Below, one piece after another: positions 26,778-34,872 of a stretch of DNA of 64,000 nt. The DNA is taken from positions 1-64,000 of the forward strand of contig DATJLK010000073.1 in the NCBI GenBank assembly GCA_035509615.1, read 5' to 3'. The notes under the pieces were generated by a model. It made no database searches, was not told the DNA's origin, and saw nothing but the letters and a program-made list of their open reading frames with translations. Source of the stretch: AP-15 sp035509615. GTDB lineage: Bacteria; Pseudomonadota; Alphaproteobacteria; ATCC43930; CGMCC-115725. How positions within the stretch are numbered: position 1 is the first letter of the stretch; every line of letters begins with the position of its first letter. The translations under genes and the position numbers were made by a program.

Positions 26778-29735
26778 CTAATGCGCTTCGTCCCAGCTGT
26801 GGGCAAACCCGGTTTCGACAACGAGCGGCACCGACAACTGGCAATGCGGCGCGCAGGCGTCTTCCATGACGCGTTTGACCACCCCGGCGGTGGGCTCGAC
26901 CTCGGCCTCCGGCACTTCGAACAGCAATTCGTCATGGACCTGCAACAGCATCCTCGCGTGCATCCCGGCATCGGCCAGCCCCGCCGGGATGCGGATCATC
27001 GCCCGTTTGATGATGTCAGCGGCCGAGCCCTGTAACGGTGCGTTGATCGCCTGTCGCTCGGCGCCGGCGCGGCGCGCCGGGTTGGCCTCGCGGATGCCGG
27101 TGATCCAGCACCGACGACCAAATATCGTCTCGACATAGCCGCTGCGCCGGGCATCGGTCTTGATCCGCTCCATATAGGCGCGGATCGCCGGAAAGCGCTC
27201 GAAATAGGCGCGGATATAGGCCGCCGCCTCCGATTGCGGCACGCCGATCTGGGCGCCAAGCCCGAACGCGCTGATGCCGTAGATGATGCCGAAATTGATC
27301 GCCTTGGCCCGCCGCCGGGTGGCCGCATCCATCGTCGCGAGCGGCACGCCAAACACCTGGCTCGCGGTCAGCGCGTGAATATCGACACCATCGTGAAACG
27401 CCTGCCGCAATTCGGGGATATCGGCGACATGGGCGGCGAGGCGCAATTCGATCTGGCTGTAATCGGCCGAGAGCAGCACGTGCCCGGGCTCGGCGATAAA
27501 TGCGCGGCGGATGCGCCGTCCCTCTTCGGTGCGGATCGGGATGTTCTGAAGGTTGGGATTATTTGACGAAAACCGCCCGGTCGCCGCCACGGCGAGGGCG
27601 TAGGAGGTGTGCACGCGGCCGGTTTCGGCATCGATCTCCTCGCCGAGCGCATCGGCATAGGTCGATTTGAGCTTGGTCAGCTGACGCCATTCCAGGACCT
27701 GCCCAGGCACCGGATGCAGCGGCGCCAATTCTTCGAGGATCGAGGCGTCGGTGCCGTAGGCCCCGGTCTTGCCCTTCTTGCCGCCCGGCAATCCGAGCTT
27801 TTCGAACAGCACATCGCCCAACTGCTTGGTCGAGCCGATGTTGAAATCATTACCGACCGCGGCATAGATCGTGCGTTCGAGATCGGCGATGCGCCGCGTG
27901 AAATCCTGCGACAATTCGGCGAGTGCGGCGCGATCAACCTTGATGCCGCAGCACTCCATCGCCGCGACGACGGGGGCGAGCGGCCGCTCGATCGTCTCGT
28001 AGAACGCAGTCATCTTGTCGTGAATAAGACGCGCCTTCAGCAGCATATGCAGCCGCAAGGCCGCATCGGCGCGTTCGGCGGCAAAGTCACGGGCCCGTTC
28101 CGCGGCGACATTGGCGAATGCGATCAGGCTCTTGCCGGTGCCGACGAGCTCCTTGAGTGAGGTCAGGTCGTGTTCGAAGCTGCGTTTGACCAGCGATTCG
28201 ATCTCATGGTCGAACTGGCCGCCGTCGAGCACATAGGACATCAGCATCGTGCAGTCATGCGGCGTCAGCGACACCCCCCAGCGCGACAGCAGATGGGCCG
28301 AGGTTTTGACGTCGTGACCGATCTTGAGGACACCGGGATCCTCGAGCAGCGGCCGCAATTTGTCGATCGCGATGTCAAAGGTCAGCTTATTTTCACCCGC
28401 GGTGCTGTGTCCGGCGCGCTCTGTGGCATTGCGGGAGACCGGGGACCCGATCCCCGGCGCCGGGTGGGTGAGGGGACCATCCCCGAGCGTGAGCAAAGTC
28501 GTCTCGGCGTCCGCGACATGATGACCAAGCGGGATGTAGGCCGCCATGCCCGGTGCCAGGGCCAGCGCAATCCCGGCAATCTCTGGGCGCCTGCCGCGCA
28601 CCGCACTCGCCGCGACCCACAGAGCAACCGTTCCCGCCTCATAGGCGGCCGCGATCCAATGATCGAGCTCTGCGGTCGTTTCGATCAGCGCATAGTCGCG
28701 CGGCTCCGTAAACCGCGGCACCTCGGGAATGACCGGTTCGCAGGGCCCGCTCGGCGGCGGTGCGGTAATATCGAGACGGCGCTCGATGCGCGTCTTGAGC
28801 GCGCGCAATTCCATCTCGTCGAGAAACGGAAACAGCTTTTCCGGGTCGTAGGGTTTGACCCTGAGCGCCGACAACGGACAGGGCAGCGGCACCTGGTCGT
28901 CGAGCTTGACCAATTCTTTTGACAATCGCGCCTTGGCCTCGTTTTCGATCAATGCGCCGCGTCGTTTGGGTTGCTTGATTTCGTGCGCATGGGCGAGCAA
29001 GGTCTCGAGATCACCATAAGTGTTGATCAGTTCCGCTGCAGTCTTGACCCCGATCCCCGGTACCCCCGGCACATTGTCGGTGCTGTCACCGCACAGCGCC
29101 TGCACCTCGATCACCTTGTCGGGTCCGACACCAAATTTTTCGCGCACCTCGGCCTCGCCGATCGGACGATCGGTCATCGGGTCGCGCATGCTGACGCCGT
29201 CGCCGACGAGCTGCATCAGATCCTTGTCGGAAGACAGGATGCTGACCTTGGCGCCGGCTTCGACCGCGTGGCGCGCATAGGTCGCGATCAGGTCGTCGGC
29301 CTCGAAGTCGGGCATCTCGATCTGGCAAATGTCGAATGCCGCCGCGGCGCGCCGTACATGCTCCAGTTGCGGCCGCAGATCATCGGGCATTTCTCGACGA
29401 TTGGCCTTGTAGTCGCTGTAGAGCCGGTTGCGAAAACTGCGCCCCGACGCATCAAAGATGACCGCCATGTGATCGGCGTCGGTTTCCCGCCGATACTTGT
29501 CGAGCATGTTGCTGAAGATCATGACCACTTCGGTGGCCATGCCGTCCGATTTGCGCTGAAACCGTTCCGCCTTGGGGTCGCGCGCACGGGCGAAATAGGC
29601 GCGGAAGATGAACCCCGAGCCGTCGATCAGAAAGACGTGATGGGGGGCGCCAGAGGGGATGGCGCCGGCGGCGGTTGTTGCCGCGGTCGGGGTGGCGGAG
29701 TTCGCGCCGTCGAGCGCGCCGATCAGATCATCCAC
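26778..29735 (-). CDS. polA: DNA polymerase I
   Basis: The 985-aa protein is a full-length Pol I used in Okazaki-fragment and repair synthesis. The 5'-3' exonuclease domain comes first (VFLIDGSGFIFRAYFA; AVIFDASGRSFRN; PDFEADDLIATYA; SSDKDLMQLV; GDSTDNVPGVPGIGVKTAAEL). The polymerase domain has motif A DYSQIELRLAAHVAD, motif B RRRAKAINFGIIYGISAFGL and motif C QVHDELLFEVP. The 3'-5' exonuclease domain is present in size, but all three metal motifs look lost. The place of DTET reads LWVAASA, NIKYD reads DVKTS, and YxxxD reads FAAER. So proofreading is probably inactive. The first 30 residues are low-complexity and may be upstream of the true start. It is convergent with the small charged-protein gene. 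Confidence 0.96.
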   Translation of the reverse strand: MDDLIGALDGANSATPTAATTAAGAIPSGAPHHVFLIDGSGFIFRAYFARARDPKAERFQRKSDGMATEVVMIFSNMLDKYRRETDADHMAVIFDASGRSFRNRLYSDYKANRREMPDDLRPQLEHVRRAAAAFDICQIEMPDFEADDLIATYARHAVEAGAKVSILSSDKDLMQLVGDGVSMRDPMTDRPIGEAEVREKFGVGPDKVIEVQALCGDSTDNVPGVPGIGVKTAAELINTYGDLETLLAHAHEIKQPKRRGALIENEAKARLSKELVKLDDQVPLPCPLSALRVKPYDPEKLFPFLDEMELRALKTRIERRLDITAPPPSGPCEPVIPEVPRFTEPRDYALIETTAELDHWIAAAYEAGTVALWVAASAVRGRRPEIAGIALALAPGMAAYIPLGHHVADAETTLLTLGDGPLTHPAPGIGSPVSRNATERAGHSTAGENKLTFDIAIDKLRPLLEDPGVLKIGHDVKTSAHLLSRWGVSLTPHDCTMLMSYVLDGGQFDHEIESLVKRSFEHDLTSLKELVGTGKSLIAFANVAAERARDFAAERADAALRLHMLLKARLIHDKMTAFYETIERPLAPVVAAMECCGIKVDRAALAELSQDFTRRIADLERTIYAAVGNDFNIGSTKQLGDVLFEKLGLPGGKKGKTGAYGTDASILEELAPLHPVPGQVLEWRQLTKLKSTYADALGEEIDAETGRVHTSYALAVAATGRFSSNNPNLQNIPIRTEEGRRIRRAFIAEPGHVLLSADYSQIELRLAAHVADIPELRQAFHDGVDIHALTASQVFGVPLATMDAATRRRAKAINFGIIYGISAFGLGAQIGVPQSEAAAYIRAYFERFPAIRAYMERIKTDARRSGYVETIFGRRCWITGIREANPARRAGAERQAINAPLQGSAADIIKRAMIRIPAGLADAGMHARMLLQVHDELLFEVPEAEVEPTAGVVKRVMEDACAPHCQLSVPLVVETGFAHSWDEAH

Positions 29736-29755
29736 GGTGGCCTGCTATTCAGCAA

Positions 29756-30016
29756 TCAGGGTCTCGGGGCTGTGGTATCGGGCATCGTTGTCTGCGGTTC
29801 GGCGTGCGGCGGGTCCATTGCGGTCGACACCGTCGGGCCTCCTTTGGCGCCGGCAGCGGTCATCGCCCGATTGACGTAGAGGCGTGAACAGTACGGGCAT
29901 TCGACCCTGCCGGTCGGGGCGAGGTTGAGGTAAACCCGCGGGTGACCGAGCGGACCGCCGCCGCCGTTGCAGGCTGCGACCATCTCGTCAATGTAAATGG
30001 TTTCTGCAGGTCCCAT
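29756..30016 (-). CDS. CHCC-type zinc-finger protein (complex I NDUFS6-like)
   Basis: The 86-aa protein has the zinc-ligand series C-x8-H...C-x2-C in AACNGGGGPLGHPRVYLNL and GRVECPYCSRLYV. This is the zf-CHCC domain, also found in the mitochondrial complex I accessory subunit NDUFS6 and in its alphaproteobacterial homologues. A role with NADH dehydrogenase is known for the eukaryotic relative and inferred here. The C-terminal 30 residues are Pro/Thr-rich and probably disordered. I use the ATG at 30016 rather than the TTG four codons earlier. It lies 20 nt upstream of polA on the same strand, so the two may share a transcript. Confidence 0.8.
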   Translation of the reverse strand: MGPAETIYIDEMVAACNGGGGPLGHPRVYLNLAPTGRVECPYCSRLYVNRAMTAAGAKGGPTVSTAMDPPHAEPQTTMPDTTAPRP

Positions 30017-30120
30017 AAACCACCGCAATCCTCTCGCCGGCGCGGTATCCGGCCGGTTGACCGATCGAAGAACCCGATGATAGCGATTACCGACAAACGA
30101 TCAATAATCCGCTGCCCGGT

Positions 30121-31314
30121 TTGTGGCTATCGGTGGCGATGCTCGCCCTTTGGCCGCCGCCACTGAAAGTGCACCGGCAGGTTGGAATACGCGTGCCGCG
30201 GCGATGGTCTCGAACCGCGAAATATCTGATCAGCCTCTGGCTGCTGGTTGCGGTGCTGGGGCTTGGCGGGTGCGTGCCGACAGCTGACCATCTTGCCGCT
30301 TCCAACAGACCCGGTATCCCGTCCCGCGCCGGCGACCCGCAACCGGAGCCGCGATTTACCAACAGCGAATTCATTACCACCGATGGCGAGCGGCTGCCGC
30401 TGCGCAAATGGCTGCCGACGGGCCGGGTCAAAGCCGTGATCCTGGCGCTGCACGGTTTCAATGATTACAGCCACGCATTCACCATGCCGGCGACGGCGTG
30501 GGCCAAGGACGGGATCGCGACCTACGCCTATGACCAACGCGGTTTTGGCGAGGCTCCGGAGCGCGGCCGGTGGCCGGGGCGCGCCGCACTGGCGATCGAC
30601 GCCGCGACCGCCTGCGGCATCCTGCGCCGGCTTTATCCGCACCTGCCGCTGTATCTGCTCGGCGAGAGCATGGGGGGTGCCGTCGCCGTAGTCACGATGA
30701 CCGGCGAGAGCGGTACCCCCGTTCCCGAGGTTGACGGCGTGATCCTGGTGGCACCCGCGGTGTGGGGCCGGTCGACAATGGGTTTTCTGCCGCGAACGGT
30801 GTTGTTTGTCGCGGTACGTTTTCTGCCTGGGCTGACATTGACCGGCCAAAGCCTCCACATTATGGCCTCGGACAATATTCCGATGTTGCGCGCTCTCGGC
30901 CGCGATTCGCTGTTCATCAAAGAAACCCGGGTGGATACTATCTGGGGTTTGGTTAATCTGATGGACGCGGCGCTTGCATCCGCACCCCGGATGCATGTTC
31001 CATTGCTGGTTATGTATGGCGCCCACGACGAGATCATCCCAAAACGGCCGATGCGCATTTTTGTCCTGAATCTGCCGCACGATCCACGCGAACGGCGTAC
31101 TTTCGTCTATTACCGGCACGGCTATCACATGCTGTTGCGCGACCTCGAAGGCCCGCGGGTGAGTGGCGACGTCGCCAGCTGGATCCTGGTGCCCGGCGCC
31201 CCGCTGGCCGCGGGCGTCGACCGCGATACATTCGAAGCGGATCTCGGCAAAGCGGATCTCGGCAAAGCGGATCTCGGCGGTGGCCACCAGACCGCGCTCG
31301 CCGGGCGTGAATGA
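30121..31314 (+). CDS. Alpha/beta hydrolase lipoprotein (monoacylglycerol lipase/lysophospholipase type)
   Basis: The catalytic triad is visible: nucleophile elbow LLGESMGGAVA, acid in VMYGAHDEIIP, and His in RHGYHMLLRD. LALHGFNDYSHAF and YDQRGFGEAPERGRWPG match the lysophospholipase/monoacylglycerol-lipase branch. An N-terminal hydrophobic segment ends in a lipobox (VLGLGGC), so the mature protein is probably a lipoprotein anchored by that Cys. The start is uncertain; a GTG about 24 codons in (VPRRWSRTAKYLISLW) would give a more typical signal peptide. The C-terminus has ADLGK repeats. The stop overlaps the next gene by four bases (ATGA), so the hydrolase and the CarS-like membrane protein are translationally coupled. 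Confidence 0.85.
   Translation: MWLSVAMLALWPPPLKVHRQVGIRVPRRWSRTAKYLISLWLLVAVLGLGGCVPTADHLAASNRPGIPSRAGDPQPEPRFTNSEFITTDGERLPLRKWLPTGRVKAVILALHGFNDYSHAFTMPATAWAKDGIATYAYDQRGFGEAPERGRWPGRAALAIDAATACGILRRLYPHLPLYLLGESMGGAVAVVTMTGESGTPVPEVDGVILVAPAVWGRSTMGFLPRTVLFVAVRFLPGLTLTGQSLHIMASDNIPMLRALGRDSLFIKETRVDTIWGLVNLMDAALASAPRMHVPLLVMYGAHDEIIPKRPMRIFVLNLPHDPRERRTFVYYRHGYHMLLRDLEGPRVSGDVASWILVPGAPLAAGVDRDTFEADLGKADLGKADLGGGHQTALAGRE
31237..31278. repeat. 15-bp tandem repeat, 2.8 copies, inside the lipoprotein hydrolase gene
   Basis: GCGGATCTCGGCAAA occurs at 31237-31251 and 31252-31266, with a partial third copy at 31267-31278. It encodes ADLGK-ADLGK-ADLG. Being a multiple of three it keeps the frame, so copy number can vary between strains without inactivating the gene. 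Confidence 0.85.
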
Positions 31315-31802
31315 TGCCCTCGCCCTATCTTGCGCCGGTCATATTCTTGGTGTTGATCGCCAACGGTACGCCGCTGATGGTGCAAAAAGTGCTGGGTCGG
31401 CGCTATTCGCAACCGGTCGATGGCGATCACCAATTTGTCGACGGCCGGCCGCTATTCGGGCGCGCGAAGACGGTGCGCGGTGTCGCGTGCGCGATCGCGG
31501 TCACGACGGCAGCAGCGACCGCCATCGGATTGGCATGGCAAATCGGGTTTCTGGTCGGCAGTCTCGCGATGGTTGGCGACCTGTCCTCGAGCTTTGTCAA
31601 ACGTCGGCTCGGCCGGTCGTCGAGCAGCCCGCTGGTCGGTATCGACCAGATCCCGGAATCGCTGTTTCCGCTTCTTGTCTGCATGCGCCCGCTATCGTTG
31701 ACGATCGCTGACGTGGCACTCGGCGTCGCGATATTTTTTGTCGGCGAACTCGTGGTTTCGCGCCTGCTCTATGCGTTCGATCTGCGCGATCCGCCCTACT
31801 AG
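31311..31802 (+). CDS. CDP-archaeol synthase-like (CarS/DUF46) membrane protein
   Basis: This 163-aa membrane protein resembles the CarS/DUF46 family, CTP-dependent cytidylyltransferases related to CdsA that activate archaeal ether lipids. It shows a DGRPLFGRAKTVRGV segment near residue 43 (compare the G-x-x-KTxRG pattern), LVGSLAMVGDLSSSFVKRRLG near 82 with the metal-site Asp, and PLVGIDQIPESLFPLL near 108, plus four to five hydrophobic helices. Homologues without a known role occur in bacteria. It overlaps the lipoprotein hydrolase by four bases, hinting at a shared task in lipid metabolism. The substrate is unknown; bacteria normally use CdsA for CDP-diacylglycerol. Confidence 0.75.
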   Translation: MMPSPYLAPVIFLVLIANGTPLMVQKVLGRRYSQPVDGDHQFVDGRPLFGRAKTVRGVACAIAVTTAAATAIGLAWQIGFLVGSLAMVGDLSSSFVKRRLGRSSSSPLVGIDQIPESLFPLLVCMRPLSLTIADVALGVAIFFVGELVVSRLLYAFDLRDPPY

Positions 31803-31805
31803 GCC

Positions 31806-31924
31806 ATGATCGTAGCGGATCGAAGCGAAAAAACCGCGCGATCGGTGAATCATGGTGCCACCTTGGCGAGAACAGGATTCACGTATGAAAGGAAAGCTTT
31901 GTTTCCGTTTCATACGATCCTGCC
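31806..31924. repeat. Dispersed hairpin-forming repeat, copy 1
   Basis: This ~119-bp element matches 52639-52762 along its whole length. Its 3' half is a long imperfect hairpin: CAGGAT (31873) pairs with ATCCTG (31917), GTATGAAA (31883) with TTTCATAC (31908), and GGAAA (31891) with TTTCC (31902) around the loop GCTTTG. The stem sequence differs from copy 2 but pairing is kept. It fills the gap between two convergent genes, starting 3 bp after one stop and ending 15 bp before the other. Confidence 0.85.
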
Positions 31925-31939
31925 CTGGCTGTCGCCTGG

Positions 31940-32971
31940 TCAGCCCGGCGCTGCCGCGACCCGGTGCAGCTCGTGCAAGGTGATTTCGGGCGGACAGTTG
32001 ATCCTCGCGGCAACGATTGAGGATCCGACCCCGACCGAGGTGTAGCCGATCATGCGACCGTAGCGCCACGATCCGGCCCCCATGCGTCGCGGCAGCGCCG
32101 AATCGAGAGTGAGCGGGATGGCGCCCGGCAGGCAAATCTGCCCGCCGTGGGTGTGACCGGCCAGCATCAGGTCGAAATCGGCATGCGCTGCCTGGCGATA
32201 GATCTCCGGCGTGTGCGACAGCAGAAGCGAAAATGCGTCGTGCGGGATTTGCGATGCGGCTTTTTCGATATTGTCCAGGCGGTAATAATGGGCATCGTCG
32301 ATGCCGGCGAGATAGAATTTTTGGCCGTCGCGCTCGAACGGCTCGGCTTCGTTGACCAGCATGCGGATGCCCATTTCCTCGAGCGGCGGGACCATCCGCA
32401 GTGAATCGTGATTGCCTAGGACCGCATAGACCGGTGCCGCGATACATGCGCGGATCCGCGCCATGCCCTCGATCGTCGCATCCCATGGGCCATAGGTCTT
32501 GCCGCGATAATCGCCGGTCAGCACGCAAAGATCATAGCTGAGCTGCGGCAGCAGCTCGGCAAGCCGCTGCATTGCCGCCGGGCTGATATCGACATGCAGG
32601 TCGCTGATCTGCAGGATTGTGAACCGATCGAGCGCCGCCGGCAGCCCCGGTAGCGAAATCGGATGTCGCCGGATCTCGATGCGCGCGGCATTGCGGCTCG
32701 CCCACCAGTACAAGCCGGTCAGCTTCAAGGTGCGCCGAATAAACCCCGGACTGCGATACCAGCGCCGCGAATGCATCGGGCGGCGGGCGAGGCGGGTGGC
32801 GCGCGCCTCCAGATCGTCCTCGATGCCGAGCCGCTGGCGGAGATACAGCGGGCCAAAGCGCGCTTCGAGCTGTCGGCGCAAGTCCCGACTGGCTGCAGAC
32901 CGAAACTCTGGCCGGGGGGTCGACGAGCAAAAATCCCTGGCGGCGACCAGCGTTCCCGTTTGATCGGTCAT
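31940..32971 (-). CDS. Metallophosphoesterase (YaeI-like)
   Basis: The 343-aa protein has the full calcineurin-like metal motif set in order: ISDLHVD near residue 124, GDYRGKTYGPWD near 150, GNHDSLR near 186, SHTPEI near 254 and GHTHGGQICLPG near 274. The N-terminal 100 residues are basic and helical with a single weak hydrophobic segment, and contain the RRTLKLTGLYWWASRNA pattern typical of membrane-associated YaeI relatives that act on phospholipids. Hydrolysis of a phosphomonoester or diester, perhaps a lipid, is inferred. It is convergent with the CarS-like gene across the hairpin repeat. Confidence 0.88.
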   Translation of the reverse strand: MTDQTGTLVAARDFCSSTPRPEFRSAASRDLRRQLEARFGPLYLRQRLGIEDDLEARATRLARRPMHSRRWYRSPGFIRRTLKLTGLYWWASRNAARIEIRRHPISLPGLPAALDRFTILQISDLHVDISPAAMQRLAELLPQLSYDLCVLTGDYRGKTYGPWDATIEGMARIRACIAAPVYAVLGNHDSLRMVPPLEEMGIRMLVNEAEPFERDGQKFYLAGIDDAHYYRLDNIEKAASQIPHDAFSLLLSHTPEIYRQAAHADFDLMLAGHTHGGQICLPGAIPLTLDSALPRRMGAGSWRYGRMIGYTSVGVGSSIVAARINCPPEITLHELHRVAAAPG

Positions 32972-33128
32972 CAGGAACTTTCTCGTGTAAATTGCGTCGA
33001 ATTGATGACGTCACCTGCGGGCGAGGCGACCTCCGGCCGGCCGCAACGGAGAGCTTATACCCGATCTTCCTTGCATATGCCTTGCCGCGGCGGTATCCAA
33101 TTTGGGTCTGTCGACCAAGATCGACGCC

Positions 33129-33205
<77 letters not shown>

Positions 33206-33620
33206 ATCTCTCCAAGGCTTTAGAGGAGGCGCGGCGGGAGCCGACGCCGTTGCCAGCCCCGCCCGGTGCATGGCGACCGACAGCCGAACCGCGGCGAACG
33301 TCATGCCGTATTTGCTGCGCGGCGGTTGCTCGCAACGCAATCTTCAGTGCTACGGCTCTCTGCCGCGGTCGACGGTTTTTTACAACATCTTCAGCGAGCG
33401 CCAACACGCAGGAGCGCAAGAGGCGATCCGGGCGGAACTGCCCATCGCATTACGCGAGCGGATGGGTGCGGAGCCCGACCCGCGGCCGCGGTTCTCGACA
33501 GCCGGTCGGGCAAGACCGGCGAACGGAAACGGAAGAAACCACGAAATCTGGTTGCGACGTCCCACACCAGACGCGTGATGATCGGCGACGCCGCGCCAGC
33601 GTGGCCCGGCAGGGCCCGCG
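33206..33620. other. 415-bp gap after tRNA-Arg with no recognisable gene
   Basis: Several open frames cross this stretch, but they are Arg/Ala/Pro-rich, overlap each other and lack family motifs, as expected for GC-rich non-coding DNA. A T-run (GGTTTTTTAC near 33374) is not preceded by a clear hairpin. No integrase or repeated tRNA end was found. Confidence 0.6.
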
Positions 33621-34508
33621 TCAGCCCAACCTCCCCATCCAGCCGGCGATGGCCCGCCCGATCTCGTCGGCGGAATCCTCCTGAACGAAATGGATCCCCG
33701 CCACCGTCTTCTCGGTCAGCGCTGGCCAGCTGCGGACGAGGTTGACCAGCGTGTCATTGGCCAGGATCGCACCGGGCTCGGCCTTCAGGAACAGTTTGGG
33801 TACCGTGGTCGTCCCCAGCCACGCCGCATAGGCGGCCGCAATCGCACTCACATCGGCGGGCTCACCCTCGATCGGGATTTGCCGCGGCCAGGTCAGCGTC
33901 GGCCGTCGCCCCTCGCCCGGCTCGGCAAACGGCCGTCGATATTCTGCCATCTCCTCCTCGGAGAGCTTGCGCAGGATGGCGTTCGGCAGAATTTGTTCGA
34001 TGAAATAGTTGTCCCGCAGAACCATCGCCTCGCCGGCCTCGGAACGCAGCGCCTCCAGGGCCGGACGCATTCCCATCTTGTCCCAATGGTCGCGGCCCTG
34101 CGGCGCTACGATCGCTTCCATGAACGCGATACCCTTCACGGCATCGTGATGGCGGTTGGCCCAGTCAAAGCCGAGAGCAGAGCCCCAGTCATGGACGACG
34201 AAAGTGACCCGCTCGCGCACATCCAGCGCCTCAAGCAAGGCGTCGAGATAACGGCGGTGCTCGACGAAGCGATACGAGCCGGGGCCACTGTCAGGCAATT
34301 TGTCGGAATCGCCCATGCCGATCAGGTCGGGGGCGATGCAGCGGCCTAATGGCTGTACATAGGGCAGCACGTTGCGCCACAGATATGACGAGGTGGGATT
34401 GCCGTGCAACAGCACGATCGGATCGCCCTCGCCCACCTCGACATATGCCATCTGGCTGCCGAGGACCCGACGCCGCTGCTTTTGATACGGAAATGCCGCA
34501 GAGATCAT
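33621..34508 (-). CDS. Haloalkane dehalogenase (HLD-II / LinB-DhaA type)
   Basis: The enzyme cleaves carbon-halogen bonds hydrolytically to an alcohol and halide. All catalytic elements are visible in the 295-aa protein: oxyanion/halide residue N37 in LLHGNPTSSYLW, nucleophile D107 and halide-binding W108 in VVHDWGSALG, catalytic acid E131 in FMEAIVAP (its position after strand 6 defines subfamily II) and catalytic H273 in GIHFVQED. The spacing is almost the same as LinB. The frame is open to 34874, but the ATG at 34508 has AGGAG 8 nt upstream and gives the family length. The gene is divergent from a large ATPase regulator across 364 bp. The natural substrate is unknown. Confidence 0.93.
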   Translation of the reverse strand: MISAAFPYQKQRRRVLGSQMAYVEVGEGDPIVLLHGNPTSSYLWRNVLPYVQPLGRCIAPDLIGMGDSDKLPDSGPGSYRFVEHRRYLDALLEALDVRERVTFVVHDWGSALGFDWANRHHDAVKGIAFMEAIVAPQGRDHWDKMGMRPALEALRSEAGEAMVLRDNYFIEQILPNAILRKLSEEEMAEYRRPFAEPGEGRRPTLTWPRQIPIEGEPADVSAIAAAYAAWLGTTTVPKLFLKAEPGAILANDTLVNLVRSWPALTEKTVAGIHFVQEDSADEIGRAIAGWMGRLG

Positions 34509-34872
34509 GTTTGCTTCTCCTGGTCGGCTGTTGCCAATGGGGTTTCGGACATCGACGCGGTAACCGGCCTCATCGGGAAATCGCCGTGGATCATGGCTGA
34601 ACTTTGAGCTCACTCCTTTACCCCGAGGGTGCGCTTTTGAATCGGTGCGTCGTTGTGAATACCTGTTAAAAATTCTGTCCTGGCCCGGCTCCGCTGACGA
34701 TTTTAACTCGTCACGCATTTGATGTAAGGCGCCGGGTGTGATGTCGGGCGCCGGGCCCATCAGACCGAACCGGTTCCCCCCGCGGGACGCATGCCGAGGC
34801 CGGGCGTCGCCGGTTGACGCGGTGACCGGAGTTCTGAAATAACCTGAAGAAATCTTAAGATGAGCCGGGTGC
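34509..34872. promoter_or_regulatory. Divergent intergenic region between the dehalogenase and regulator genes
   Basis: This 364-bp gap must hold the promoters of both divergent genes. It contains AT-rich islands (GTGAATACCTGTTAAAAATTC near 34655, GATTTTAACTC near 34699, CTTAAGATG near 34854) and a direct repeat GGCGCCGGG (34730 and 34748 areas). No operator or promoter boxes can be assigned with certainty. No gene is seen inside it. Confidence 0.5.
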
